This document shows, in pieces, positions 47,266 to 59,900 of a stretch of DNA of 64,000 nt. The position numbers and the translations under genes are program-made. The stretch covers positions 77,426,757 to 77,490,756 of the forward strand of contig CM077165.1 of the NCBI GenBank assembly GCA_039583875.1. Reading direction: 5' to 3'. Under the pieces are notes generated by a model. That model did no database searches, was not told where the DNA came from, and saw nothing but the letters and a program-made list of their open reading frames with translations. How positions within the stretch are numbered: position 1 is the first letter of the stretch; the number at the start of each line of letters is the position of its first letter. The DNA comes from Platanthera guangdongensis (lineage: Eukaryota > Streptophyta > Magnoliopsida > Asparagales > Orchidaceae).

Positions 47266-48204
47266 CGAGGCATCCACATATACATCATAGTCCTTGCCCT
47301 CTGTAGGCAATGTCAAAACAGGGGCAGAACACAACCTGCTCTTCAGCTCCAGAAAAGCCTCCTCGCATTTCTCGTTCCAAACGAACGCCGCATTCTTCTG
47401 CATCAGCTTAGTCAAGGGGGCTACCAAGGTAGAAAAGCCCTCCACGAATCTTCTATAATAGCCGGCCAACCCCAAGAAGCTTCTAATCTCCTTGGGTGTG
47501 CTCGGCCTATGTCAATCCATCACTGCAGAAATCTTTTCCGAGTCAACTGAAATCCCATCCTTATTTACCACGTGGCCCAGAAATGAGACCTGAGGCAACC
47601 AAAATTCTCACTTGCTCAGCTTGGCGAATAACTTGTGGTTCCTCAACTCCGTTAGAACCAAACGCAGATGCTGCTCATGCTCCTCAGCACTGCGAGAGTA
47701 GATCAACACATCATCGATGAATACCACCACGAACTTGTCTAGAAAGTCCTTGAACACCCGGTTCATCATGTCCATGAATGCTGATGGCTCGTTGGTCAAA
47801 CCAAACAACATAACCAGGAATTCGAAATGCCCATGCCTCGACCTGAAAGCAGTCCATGGAATGTCCGACTCACGGATCCTGAGCTGATGATAGCCTGAAC
47901 GAAGATCGATCGTGGAAAACACCGTGCTACCACGCAACTAATCAAATAAATCATCGATCCTCGGCAATGGGTACCTGTTCTTAATGGTGACTTTGTTCAG
48001 CTCCTTATAATCGATGCACAGCCTCATCGACGCATCCTTCTTCTTCACAAATAGAACAGGAGCACCCCAAGGGGACGAACTCAGCCTAATAAAACCTATT
48101 GCCAACAACTCGTCCAACTGCACTCGCAACTCCTCCAACTCACGAGGGGTCATCTGATACGGTATGTTAGCAATAGGACGCATACCCGGTTCCAAATCAA
48201 TCAC
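47266..48204 (-). pseudogene. pol: Element D reverse transcriptase and RNase H start, broken
   Basis: From 48204 down: the RT finger region ([28 protein letters not shown]), then the active site FIDD (near 47715) and the connection ([17 protein letters not shown]). It ends with the first RNase H motif (VYVDAS) exactly at the element B junction. It continues at 25148. Stops at about 47938 (TAG), 47607 (TGA) and 47516 (TGA) lie in one constant frame. Confidence 0.9.
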
Positions 48205-48760
48205 AAACTCAACATCCCGCTCGGGGGGAAGACCAGGAAGGTCATCAGAAAAACATCAGAGAAACCACGAACCACAGGAATCTCCTCCAAGCGCGGTACA
48301 CTGACAGCAGTCCCAACCACCGAGACTAAACAATCAAAACAATCAGAATGAAACAGCTTCTGAGCACATACCGCAAAAAAGATAGGAGAATCCTGGCACG
48401 GATCAGCATACACGCTTCCAGGCTGACCGTTGTCCTTGATGAAGTCCAAGCGCTTCCCTTTGCACTGAATAATCGCATCATACTTAGACAATCAGTACAT
48501 GCCCAAAATAGCATCAAAGTCCTCTAGATCAATCATCTTCAAGTCTGCCTTCGCAAGAAAGTCCCCCAACAAAACAGGGCAATCCAGAATACCCAAATCT
48601 GACAACATAGATTCACCAGAAGGGAAGTTGACGCGGAAGGTATCACGAACTTGATCTAGAATCAACAGATACCGCTCTATAAAAGCACTAGCCACAAACA
48701 AGTGGGTAGCGCCGGAGTCGAACAGAACACGTGCCCAGCGGTTCTTCACCTTAAATTTCC
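48205..48760 (-). pseudogene. Element D aspartic protease, broken
   Basis: Begins after the intron with KFKVKNRWARVLFDSGATHLF, where DSGA is the active-site motif of this chromovirus group. The second block is FDAILGM near 48500, followed by a stop. A frameshift near 48230 separates it from RT. Confidence 0.85.
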
Positions 48761-48851
48761 CTATAGGAGTACATAAGCAACTAAGGCACTACCAAAACAA
48801 AACTATAACCATTCTAGCAAATAAAACTTTTAGGCTAGGAAAACAACTAAC
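48761..48851 (-). other. Probable intron at the gag-protease junction of D (91 bp)
   Basis: On the minus strand: CTCAG/GTTAGTTG donor and CTCCTATAG/GG acceptor. Removing it joins a phase-1 Gly codon, as in C and G, and continues Gag (TQVIS-G) into the protease (KFKV) in frame. Confidence 0.7.
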
Positions 48852-50043
48852 CTGAGATGACTTGAGTCGAAGTCTGAGCCTCCTCAAAAGAGATCACGTT
48901 CAGCTTTCCTTTGCCCTTGTCCACACGCTGAGGCGGAGGTAAAGCCGGAAGTGGAACTGCCTGAAGAATGGGCTGGACCTGAGGACACCTCGTCTTGATA
49001 TGGCCCTTCTGGCCACACTGAAAGCAGACTTTATCCTTGGACCAGCACTGGGCAGCATCATGCCCGGGTTGCTTGCAAACTGAACAGGAAACATCCTTCC
49101 TAGGAACACCTTGAATAGCATGAACTTGCTCCTTCTTCTGAGCTCCCGCCTTCTTGAAACACCTCTCAATAGGGTGGCCTGACCGGCCACAGAAGCTGCA
49201 CACTACCTTACTCTTCTTTCCCGAAGCAGCATCGAGTACCTGGGGGTTCTTCTCTTCAGCAGACTTCCTCTTGTCCTTCCTCATTTGCTGGCCTCTGTTC
49301 TTTGCGGTCTCAATTGCCTCCACTTTCAGAGCAGCCTCCACTACCCCTGCATAAGTCACTGATCCATAAGCACTGGCTAACTACTGAACCTCGTTCCTCA
49401 AGCCACCAAGGAACTGCTTGACTCGATATGCTTCAACACTCACCAATCCATGGGAAAACCGGCTCAACTTGCTGAACTCTATCTCGTACTCACTGACCGT
49501 GAGTTGCCTCTACTTCAGGTGAAGGAAGTCGTTCATTAGTCGGTCACGCTCGACCGAAGGAAAGAACTTCCTCAACAGCATCTCCTTGAACAATCCCCAA
49601 GAGCAACCGACCACCAAGCTCTCCTTTTCTCTAAGCCACCAGCTCTTAGCCAAATCCTTTAGCTGATAGGCGGCTATTATCACTCTCTGATCATCTGCAA
49701 CACCGGAGTACGAGAACATCTCCTCCATGGAGATCAGCCAATCATCTATGACTATGAAATCTGCATTCCCATCATATGTAGGAGGGCTAAGTCTCTGAAA
49801 CTGAGAAATGAAGGCCATCTCCGCTGGTACCACCACTGGAGGTCTCAGGGGAGCAGGAGGGGGAGGGGCAGCTGACCCCCTACAGGGTCTTGCACTCCCT
49901 GAGTTTGTCCTACCACAATTGCCGCCAGAGACTGGATCTGGACCTGCATCTCCACCAACTGCCTGGTCAAGGAATCGTTGCTCAACCGCAAGCTCTCGAT
50001 CACCACATCATTCTGCGCTCTAGAAGTCTCACCCTCAGATAGG
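48852..50043 (-). pseudogene. gag: Element D gag, main part, with three zinc knuckles
   Basis: The N-terminal coiled segment (SLRLSNDSLTRQLVEMQVQI) is followed by a shift near 49840. The Gag domain comes next (FQRLSPPTYDGNAD, then WWLREKESL). Stops lie at about 49507 and 49386. The nucleocapsid part carries three CCHC boxes: CSFCGRSGHPIERC, CSVCKQPGHDAAQC and CFQCGQKGHIKTRC (about 49200-48990). The start of the gene lies across element G at 61157-61188. Confidence 0.9.
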
Positions 50044-50048
50044 GGAGT

Positions 50049-52240
50049 TGTAACACCTCCCCTGTAATGACCGTATAATATGGGTCCGGTCGGGGTCCCA
50101 CAACATACGGATGCCACAGCTTTAGTATTATAAGTTGATATAGCTACCAACACTCAAAACACTTTGCACAACACAGCGGAAACACAAGCAAGACAAGAAG
50201 ATATCCACTACAAGAAGAGTAAAACAAATGGCCTTATGACCTTACAACAAGTGTCCAAAACTCAAAAATACATCAGTCAAGAATGTGCATAGCACTCCTA
50301 GTCTACCTCGGCATGCAAACCGGACAACATGAATCTCAAACATACAACATTATATAAGTAGTCCTACAAAAGAGAAAAGCACTTCATGAGGCTTAGGCCT
50401 TTCTGGCGGGCGAGCTAGCTCCTGCATGTGATCCTTGCCCTGTAAACTTTATTAGTAACGTGGGTCAGCAAAGGCTGACCTCAAACTGTGTAACAACGCA
50501 TCTCCTCCCAGCCGCCCCTAACGGACCCCAGGGTAATCCTCCAACTTGCAAGTTAGCACTTCGTATGCACACATGACGTGAATGTCACGGGATAGCCAGC
50601 CGACCACGGAGACATAGTCACGCCTTGGCACATAACAAACCAAGACAATTCCACCCTAGTCCCTCATTTGTACTGCAGTGTTCCCGCGCACCAAGGAAAA
50701 CATCTACAACTCATGCGGAGCTAACCTTGTCCACCAAGGAAACCATCTACCGCCACGAGGAGCTAACCTTGTCCGGTTCCGACTACACATACGCACTTGA
50801 GAAAAAGGGGAAAACATTGCCACATCACAAACGGCATCTTGCCGCAACGGAATCTCTACGAATCCTTAAAGTTCGTATGCAACATCACCGAGTCGGACTA
50901 ACAGTCGCGACTACGGCTTCACCCACCATGCCTAATCCACTAACAGAGCGGATCTCTAATGAAAAATATGTCGGGGATGGACTCAATCAACCCGGAGGTT
51001 CCTATTGAACCTTGGCAACCCAAAACCCCTCTCATTTGAGAGTTTGGTCCCCAAAAACTAGAAAGAAACGATGCTAAAGACATGCATCCTAAAACCGAGA
51101 GGAGAAGTGTCGTTACCTTCCGAATCCTCTTCCTTGCCATGGCAAAATAGCCGGATGAAAACCTTCGTAAAGATCTAGCCTTCACGGATCTGGACTCGGC
51201 TCGCGATTTGGAGCACCGAAACCTCTCCTATAGCCCAAACCCTCCTTCTCCTTCTTCCTTGCTCTCCCTTCTCTTGAGAAATTAGTAAGAGAAAAGATTG
51301 AAAAAGAATGAGGAATTCCAACCCTATTCTCGGACTTAACTCCCCAAGAACAGTTCTGAACCATCAGATCCTAAAACAGGGAAAGAATGGCCACAATCCG
51401 CCTGAAAAATAAATTACCTGGGTCGAACACGGCCTGGCACATGCCCGTGTCCAGGGCCATGTCCCCCATTCACCGTCTCAAATCGACGCGCCTGGAATAG
51501 CATACGGGCATTCGACACGCCCGTGTTCGACCCGACACGCCCGTGTCCCCACTGACACGGTCGTGTGGTCGGCCGTGTGCCTCCATCCACACAGCCCCGA
51601 AACAACCCGAGAAGGGACACGGTATGGGAAACGCCCGTGTCCCAAGCCGTGTACCAAGTCTCGACACTCATCGACAATCTTTGTGTCGACACCGTGGAAA
51701 AACGTCGAGCAAATATCGTCGACCAAGCGGGACACGCCCTGTGACACGCCCGTATCACAGGCCTTGTGCCCTAGTCTCGACACTCGACACTCGACACTCG
51801 TCGAGTGAACATCGTCGACTGAAGTTCGTCGACAGACCCACACGGCCTTGTACACACCCGTATCCTAGGCCGTGTGCCTTGTCTCGACACATGGTCGAGC
51901 GAAAATGTCGACACCCCAGGCCATGTGTCGACACGGGCGCGACACGCCCTGCGACACGCATGTGTCGCAGGCCGTGTGCCCTGTCTCGACACTTCGTCGA
52001 GCGAAAATGTCGACACCCCGGGTCGAGTGTCGACACTGGCTCGACATGCCCGTGTCGCAGGCCGTGTGCCCTGACTCGACACTTCGTCGAGCGCAAAGTG
52101 TCGACTACGCTGCCAAGTCATCGACTCTAGCCTGACATGGCCTGGGACATGCCCGTGTCCCGGGACGTGTGCCCCCTGCCAGAAACCAAAAATTGGCCAG
52201 AAACGCAAATCGATCCTTTCTCAAAATCTGGGGTGTTACA
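50049..52240 (-). repeat. Element G 3' LTR (2192 bp)
   Basis: On the minus strand it starts TGTAACACCCCAG and ends GGGGAGGTGTTACA. The palindrome array is at about 51420-52180. Compared with the 5' LTR it lacks about 490 bases between CGTATGCA and CACAT (near 50575; compare 57462-57950), a deletion with a 2-3-base overlap. Confidence 0.93.
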
Positions 52241-52257
52241 ACTCTCCCCCCCCCCCA
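52241..52257 (-). other. Element G polypurine tract with G11 run
   Basis: On the minus strand: GGGGGGGGGGGAGAGT directly before the 3' LTR, the same end (GAGAGT) as the tract of C. Confidence 0.8.
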
Positions 52258-52304
52258 ACAGAATTTCATCCCGAAATTACAAAACAAAAGGGAACAAAAC
52301 TTAA

Positions 52305-54520
52305 ATTGTACCTGAAATGAAAAGTTCTGGATACTCTTATAGCATGGCTTGCTCTCGTTCCCAAGAGAGCTCCTCACGACCGCAGTTGTCCCATCGGACT
52401 TTCACGAGTTTAACCTCTTTATTCCGCAACTGCCGAGTCTCTGAATCCTCTATAGCAATCAGACGGACTCGCACTCTCAAGTATTCCTCTATCGGCACTG
52501 ATGCCAGCTCAATCACCACACTAGCCTCCACCAAGGCTTTCCTCAAAACGGATACGTGGAAGATGTCGTGCAATCCACTCAGCTCCGCGGACAACGCCAA
52601 CCGATAGGCTGCTTCTCCCACCCGTTCAACAACTTCAAAAGGCCCCAAAAACCTTGAACTCAACTTCTTGAGTCGGCGAATCCGTGATACGCCTTTGAAC
52701 GGTTTGATCTTCAAATAGAACCAATCACCTACCGCAAACTCCAACTTCCGGTGACGAGCATTAAAGTATTTTGTTTGGCGGCCTTGCGCCACCTTCATAC
52801 GCTCTTGTATGGTCCGTACAACCTCACAAGTGTCAACTACCACCTCCTTTCCCAAAATTTTGGTGTCTCCCGCCTCTGCCCAAGACATCGGTGTTTGACA
52901 CTGTCTCCCATACAAAGCTTCGTATGGCTCCGTTTTTATACTTGCTTGGTAACTGTTATTGTACGCGAATTCCACCATGAAGAGGTGATCCTCCCACTTC
53001 TTGCCGAAGTCAAGAACGCACATTCTCAACATATCCTCCATAGTACGGTTTGTTCTTTCAGTTTGCCCATCAGTTTGAGGATGGAACGCCGTACTGAACT
53101 TTAGCTTCGTGCCCAAACTCTTTTGAACCAGTCTCCAGTCCTTGGGCGTAAACCGTCCATCTCGATCGCTGACTATACTCTTTGGAATCCCATACAGTCA
53201 CACAATGTTGCGAACATACAACTCCACTAGCTTCTCTACGCTGTCCTCTTTCCGATTTAGGATGAAGTGGGCCACCTTGGTTAAGCGGTCCACGATCACC
53301 CAAATAGCATCATTACTCTGCTGTGATCTAGCCAAACTATGTACAAAGTCCATGTAGATGTCATCAAATTTCCATTCAGGGATTGGAAGGGGCTTCAGGA
53401 ACCCGCCCGGCTTTTGACATTCGGCCTTCACCAAGGCACAAGTTTGGCAATGATTCACATACAAAGCTACGTCCCGCTTCAGCCCCAACCACCAAAAGGA
53501 TTTCTTCATATCCAAGTACATCTTTGTACTGCCCGGGTGAATGGAGTACTTTGTGAAGTGAGCCTTAAACATCAACTGCTCACGGAGTTTGCCGAACTGC
53601 GGTATACAAACCCTTTCGTCCTTCCTCAGAATCTCATCAATCATCTCCCAGGCGTTGCTCTCGCCCGTTTGAGCCTCCAGCACAAATGGTTGAAACTCCA
53701 CATCCAACCGAGTTGCTTCCCGAATGCGATCGGTCAAGTCGTTCTGCACTTCAATCCAGTTCAACTGAGCCACGCTGGACTTGCCTCTCACAACACATTT
53801 CAAACCAAGGGACTCCCATTCTCGTACCAACCGCTCATCATGAGCTTCGATCCAATTCCCTTGCCCTGAGTACTTCCTACTCAAAGCATCCGCCACCACA
53901 TTGGCTTTACCTGGCGTATACTGAATCGCCATCTCGTAGTCTCCAAGAAACTCAACCCACCTGCGTTGTCGCATGTTCAAGTCCTTTTGATCCAAGAGAT
54001 ACTTCAGGCTTTTATGATCCGTGAAGATCTCCATCTTTGCACAATAAACATAATGCCGCCATATTTTCAACGCAAAAATTACCGCCGCCAACTCCAAGTC
54101 ACGGACGGGGTAATTCCTCTCATGAGGCTTCAGCTGTCTTGACCCAAAAGCTATCACCTTGCCATGTTGCACCAAAACGCAACCCAAACCGCATCCCGAT
54201 GCATCACTGAAGACCTGAAATCCCTCGGTCCCTTGCGGTAGACTTAGGATTGGAGCCATCATCAGTCTCTCCTTCAATGTCTCAAATGCTTGACTGCACT
54301 CTTGAGTCCACACAAACTTATGATCTTTACGAGTGAGTGAGGTGAGGGGTAGAGCTATCCGCGAAAAATTCTCCACAAACCTCCTGTAATACCCGGCTAG
54401 TCCAAGAAAACTTCGGACCTCCGCCATGGTCCTCAAAACCGGCCAATCTCCGATGGCTTCCACTTTTGTTGGATCCACTGCCACCCCATCCCCACTAATC
54501 ACGTGGCCCAAAAATGCCAC
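52305..54520 (-). pseudogene. pol: Element G RNase H, integrase and chromodomain, broken
   Basis: One frame throughout. RT tail and RNase H ([21 protein letters not shown]), then integrase zinc region ([13 protein letters not shown]...CQTCALVK), catalytic Asp (YMDFVH), Asp (VSDRDGRF) and Glu (GQTERTNR). A chromodomain-like tail follows (VKVRWDN...LSWEREQ), as in C. Stops are at about 53195 (TGA) and 52335 (TAA, 12 residues short of the expected end). Confidence 0.9.
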
Positions 54521-54522
54521 CT

Positions 54523-54928
54523 TCTCTAACTAGAACTCGCACTTGGAGAACTTTGCATACAAGTGATTCTCCCTCAACACTTGCAAGACCACTCTCAAGT
54601 GGGTCTCATGCTCCACTTCCGATTTAGAATACACCAAGATGTCATCAATAAAGACAACCACAAAAGAATCCAAGTATTCCCGAAATACTTGATTCATAAG
54701 ATCCATGAACACAGATGGTGCGTTCGTCAGCCCGAACGGCATCACCGTAAACTCAAAGTGTCCATACCTTGTACCAAAGGCAGTCTTGGGTATATCCTCA
54801 TCCCGAATTCGCAGCTGATAATAGCCTGACTTCAAGTATAATTTTGAATACACCACTGACCCTACCAATTGGTCGAACAAGTCATTTATCCGAGAAATCG
54901 GATACCCTTGCTCCAACAGTTCCTGTAA
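54523..54928 (-). pseudogene. pol: Element G reverse transcriptase with 120-bp deletion
   Basis: LQELLEQGY is followed directly by [12 protein letters not shown]. Compared with C, 40 codons holding the RT fingers (SSPW...CIDYRELN) are missing in frame. The active site FIDD near 54650 is kept. TAG codons lie at both edges (about 54929 and 54527). Confidence 0.88.
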
Positions 54929-55565
54929 CTATACTTTAAGTTCTGTCAACTCCTTTGGTGTCATCCTAAACGGAGGACGTGACACCGGCCTAGCCTCCGG
55001 CACTAACTCGATCGAGAAGTCGATCTCCCGCCGAGGAGGCGCTCCAGGAAGTTCATCCGGAAACACATCTTTGAACTCTGCCACTACGGGCACTTCCTCA
55101 ATAGACAACTGGGAGAGGTGAACCTCCAATAACGCCACGAGCTCTACACCACCCTGGTTAACCGCCCGCATCAATTGCATGGCCGAAATCAGGGAATAGG
55201 CCACTCCACAAAGGCCCTCAAATTTGACCTCTGTCTGCCCTTTGCTCTTTAGGGTCACTACCTTAGATAGGCAGTCAATACCGGCGCGCTGCTCTGCAAG
55301 CCAGTCCATGCCCAAAATGACATCGAACTCAACCAATGGTAAAATCGCTGCTACCAAAACGAAGTCAACTCCGTCCAACTCCCAACAGATGTGCCCTTTG
55401 GCCCCGGTGGTCATGTGTGACCCATTGGGCATGCGCACTTTCAACTCTGCGTCCGCCAAGAAAGACTCAACTCCTATTCTTCGGATGAAGCTCTCCGCAA
55501 GAAAAGAGTGTGATGCTCCCGTATCGAATAATACCCAGCGGGGTATCCGGAAATTAATACGAAGC
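54929..55565 (-). pseudogene. Element G aspartic protease, broken
   Basis: LFDTGASHSFLAE active-site region (about 55530-55490) and FDVILGMDWL (near 55320), then a linker to RT. A one-base loss near 55545 separates the post-intron start (GFVLI) from the DTGA frame. Confidence 0.85.
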
Positions 55566-55639
55566 CTACAACATAGATATCACACAAAAAGGGTCTAAAA
55601 GTATGAAGCACAAAATTTCAACTTAAATTCTCTTCATAC
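55566..55639 (-). other. Probable intron at the gag-protease junction of G (74 bp)
   Basis: On the minus strand: GACAG/GTATGAAG donor and GTTGTAG/GCTTCG acceptor, with the same phase-1 Gly as C and D. The exon ends (DVVTG/FVLI) match those of C. Confidence 0.7.
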
Positions 55640-56843
55640 CTGTCACCACATCGGTTTGGCGGATCGCTTCTTGCTGTCCAAGGTTGTAAGCCCTTAGTTG
55701 CACCGGTTGGAACCGAGAAGCGCTCGACTCCGCCATCTTCCCTTTCTCTGCAGCACTAGGGTCGGAGCGCACAGTCTGCTCCCGCCTTGCCTCTTGCCCC
55801 GCTCCTCCTTGGGGACAAACACGAGCTATGTGCCCCACCTTACCGTTGTTGTAGCACCTCAGCGGTCCCCTAGAGTGAGAACCTCCAGGCGTCCAATTGC
55901 TCTTCTCACCGGATCTGGAAGTGTGAGGCTTATTCCTCCACCTACTCCCTTCAGACTTTCCATGGGATTGGGAAGGCTTCCCTTCCCCTTGCTTGGGAGT
56001 GAAACCCTTACGACGTTGGGTTCGCTCCAGATCACTTTCCAAAATCCTGGCAGCCTCAACTAACTCATTGAATCCCGCTCTCTTCATGGAGATGAGATTT
56101 TGCCTCAGATTCTCCCTCAGCCCCTGGTAGAAGAGGTTATCCCTCTCTACATCATTTGTCATCGTCGTTCCCGCGTAACGACCCAAACGGGTGAACTCCT
56201 GCACATACTCGTCCACCGTCTTATCTCGCTACATTAAGTGCAGAAACTGCCTCTAAAGTGCCAACCGTGTAGAAACGGGAATGTACCTCTTAAGAAAAGC
56301 ATCCCCAAACTCTTCCACCGACGGGGTGCGTCCCGGGAACTGGCGGCCGCTATGGCTCACCCACCACAACTTGGCGTCTCCTTCCAACATGAAAGCCGCA
56401 TACTCAGCTTTCTTTTCTTCTAGCGTCTCTGCCGCCCTCAAAATCTCTTGAATGTGAACCCACCAGTCCTCTGCATCCGTTGGCGTACCAACTCCCTTGA
56501 ATGACGGGGGATGGAAGCTCAGGAAATACTTCATGTGTCGGTCTCCATGTCCGACCACCACCCTTTCTGCCAAAGGCTCCACTCGCCTGGCTTATCCTCC
56601 TGGCACGGCTGTCGTCATGTCCGGTGTAGCAGGGGTTGCTACCTGAGCTGCCGCTGCAGCTTGGGCTGCCACCATCGCTTCTGCAAGCATGCGGCAGAAG
56701 TCGGTCGGGTTTACACCCGTGCCCAACAGACCTGGAGTAGTGGCACTGCTCGCCGAGAGTTCCTCTCTTGCTCTCGACATACCCGCCTCGTTGCTTGCAC
56801 TCTTCAAGAAAACAAGAAACAAGGAATCAGTCTCTAATCTCAA
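55640..56843 (-). pseudogene. gag: Element G gag, broken by stops
   Basis: One frame with stops at about 56589, 56250 and 56229. The Gag domain (PPSFKGVGTPTDAEDWWVHI, MDEYVQEFTRLGRYA) is clear. The zinc knuckle reads CYNNGKVGHIARVC, so its second Cys is replaced by Asn and zinc binding should be lost. Confidence 0.87.
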
Positions 56844-56921
56844 GACTTAAACATAAGGACACTCATGGTCCCGCGTTACTCTTATGTGGATAACTTCTCT
56901 ACGCATTGACCTTGAATCTAA

Positions 56922-56936
56922 CCTCGCTCTGATACA
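56922..56936 (-). other. Element G primer-binding site (tRNA-Met type)
   Basis: On the minus strand TGTATCAGAGCGAGG, four bases after the LTR end, a slightly changed form of TGGTATCAGAGCCAGG. Confidence 0.75.
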
Positions 56937-56940
56937 AAAT

Positions 56941-59900
56941 TGTAACACCTCCCCTGTAATGACCGTATAATATGGGTCCGGCCGGGGACCCACAACATAC
57001 GGACGCCACAGCTTTAGTATTATAAGTTGATATAGCTACCCACACTCAAAACACTTTGCACAACACAGCAGAAACACAAGCAAGACAAGAAGTTATCCAC
57101 TACAAGAAGAGTAAAACAAATGGCCTTATGACCTTACAACAAATGTCCAAAACTCAAAAATACATCAGTCAAGAATGTGCATAGCACTCCTAGTCTACCT
57201 CGGCATGCAAGCCGAACAACATGAATCTCAAACATACAACATTATATAAGTAGTCCTACAAAAGAGAAAAGCACTTCATGAGGCTTAGGCCTTTCTGGCC
57301 GGCGAGCTAGCTCCTGCATGCGATCCTTGCCCTGTAAAATTTTTTAGTAACGTGGGTCAGCAAAGGCTGACCTCAAACTGTATAACAACGCATCTCCTCC
57401 CGGCCGCCCCTAACAGACCCCGGGGTACTCCTCCAACCTGCAAGTTAGCACTTCGTATGCAATATTCATAAGCAAGGAAAATAGCTACAGAAACAGGCTT
57501 GGATGTCACACACATCATACATGTTCTCTACTGGTTGAGCATATAATAAAAAGGGCCTACTTATGCAATCATGTATGCAACAACCCGAGTTTCACCCAAG
57601 GCACCCTATCTCGTATGCATCAAGCACATCGTCACATCAAATGGGTACTCATTGATTCCCCATTGGCATAAAACCGCAAACAAAGGGGTAACACCATTCC
57701 ACCCCAACGGCACACAGGCCGCCACATGGAACTCTTGCAAAGGCCCCACCCGCTCAAGGTCTTAGACCCGGGCTTGCCTACAAGCTCTGACGTCTCATGT
57801 CAGGATTCCAACACACAACACTGACTGATTCTAAGAAGCCTTGTCGGACCCCACCCGCTCATGGCCTCATTGCCCAGGCTTGTCCCCATGCTTGGCGTTC
57901 TCGTCAGTCTCACAGAAAGGGACTAGTCTCGCCGGGACACTCTCCACACATTACGTGAACGTCACGGGATAGCCAGCCGACCACGGAGACATAGCCACGC
58001 CTTGGCACATCACAAACCAAGACAATTCCACCCTAGTCCCTCATTTGTACTGCAGCGTTCCCGCGCACCAAGGAAAACATCTACAACTCATGCGGAGCTA
58101 ACCTTGTCCACCAAGGAAACCATCTACCGCCACGAGGAGCTAACCTTGTCGTGTTCCGACTACACGTACGCACTTGAGAAAAAGGGGAAAACATTGCCAC
58201 GTCACAAACGGCATCTTGCCGCAACGGATTCTCTACGAATCCTTAAAGTTCGTATACAACATCACCGAGTTGGACTAACGGTCGTGACTACGGCTTCACC
58301 CACCATGCCTAATCCACTAACGGAGCGGATCTCTAATGCAAAATATGTCGGGGACGGACTCAATCAACCCGGAGGTTCCTCTTGAACCTTGGCAACCCAA
58401 AACCCCTCTCATTTGAGAGTTTGGTCCCCAAAAACTAGAAAGAAACGATGCTAAAGACATGCATCCTAAAATCGAGAGGAGAAGTGTCGTTACCTTCCGA
58501 CTCCTCTTCCTTGTCATGGCAAAATAGCCGGATGAAAACCTTCGCAAAGATCTAGCCTCCACGGATCTGGACTCGGCTCGCGATTTGGAGCACCGAAACC
58601 TCTCCTACAGCCCAAACCCTCCTTCTCCTTCTTCCTTGATCTCCCTTCTCTCTAGAAATTAGTAAGAGAAAAGCTTGAAGAAGAATGAGGGTTTCCAACC
58701 CTATTCTCAGACTTAACTCCCCAAGAACAGTTCTAAACCATCATATCCTAAAAACAGGGAAAGAATGGCCATGATCCGCCTGAAAAATAAACTACCTGGG
58801 CCGAATACGGCCTGGCACACGCCCGTGTCCAGGGCTGTGTCCCCCATTCTCCATCTCAAATCGAAGGGCCTGGAACAGCACACGGGCATTCGACATGCCC
58901 GTGTTCGACCCGACACGCCCGTGTCCCCACTGACACGGCCGTGTGGTCGGTCGTGTGCCTCCATCCACACAGCCCCGAAACAACCCGAGAAGGGACACGG
59001 CCTGGGACATGCCCGTATCCCAAGCCGTGTGCTAAGTCTCGACACTCGTCGACAGCCTTTGTGTCGACATCGCGGAAAAACGTCGAGTGATGATGGTCGA
59101 CCAAGCGGGACACGCCCTGTGACACGCTCGTGTCACAGGCCGTGTGCCCCAGTCTCGACACTCGACACTCGACACTCGTCGAGTGAACATCATCGATTGA
59201 AGTTCGTCGACAGACCCACACGGCCTTGGACACGCCCGTGTCCTAGGCCGTGTGCCAAAAACTTGATGCATATAAACTTGATGCGTGCCAAAAACTTGAT
59301 GGAGTGGAGCTCCCCGGCAACGGCGCCAAAAACTTGATGCGTGTAAATCGGCAAGCGCACCGGTCGCACAAGTAATAAAGTTTTGGGAATAAATCACCGA
59401 GTGTCGGTCTCTTGAGGAATGCAATTAGAGTATAACGGCAACAGTACCGAGAATATCGTTATGAGAGTTATAAATAGAACAAAAAGAAAATAGAGGACAT
59501 GAGAGAATGTGGATGTTTGATCTACTGAACTAGTAAAAGCTATGTGGGTCGAAGGCACCGCTTCGCAAGGTGGAGTGGGTTTATCGGCTGCGATGCCGAA
59601 CTTCAGTTGGGTGAGTGGAAGGGAAGCTAATGGATTGAAGTGTTCTTGTGTGGAGTGCAATCGGATAAGATATGGGAATGGAGTGGATGTGGGGTGAGCG
59701 AGGCACATTCACAGACAATACTCACAAGCAGAAGAAAATACTAACATTCCATTAGCTATAAAATAAACTTGATGTTCATGGATGGAAATGTTCATTACAC
59801 TGCTCAAAACATTCATACTACAAAGGAAGGGGAAGAGGAGTAAACCAAAAGAGAGTGAAGATCCACTGCGGGTCATTGCCAGAGTAGTGAGTTGTCAATC

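Noticed and set aside
51414..52208. Several overlapping frames up to 195 codons in LTR G, both strands
   Set aside because: All lie on the palindrome array; open frames in four or more phases show repeat effects, not genes.
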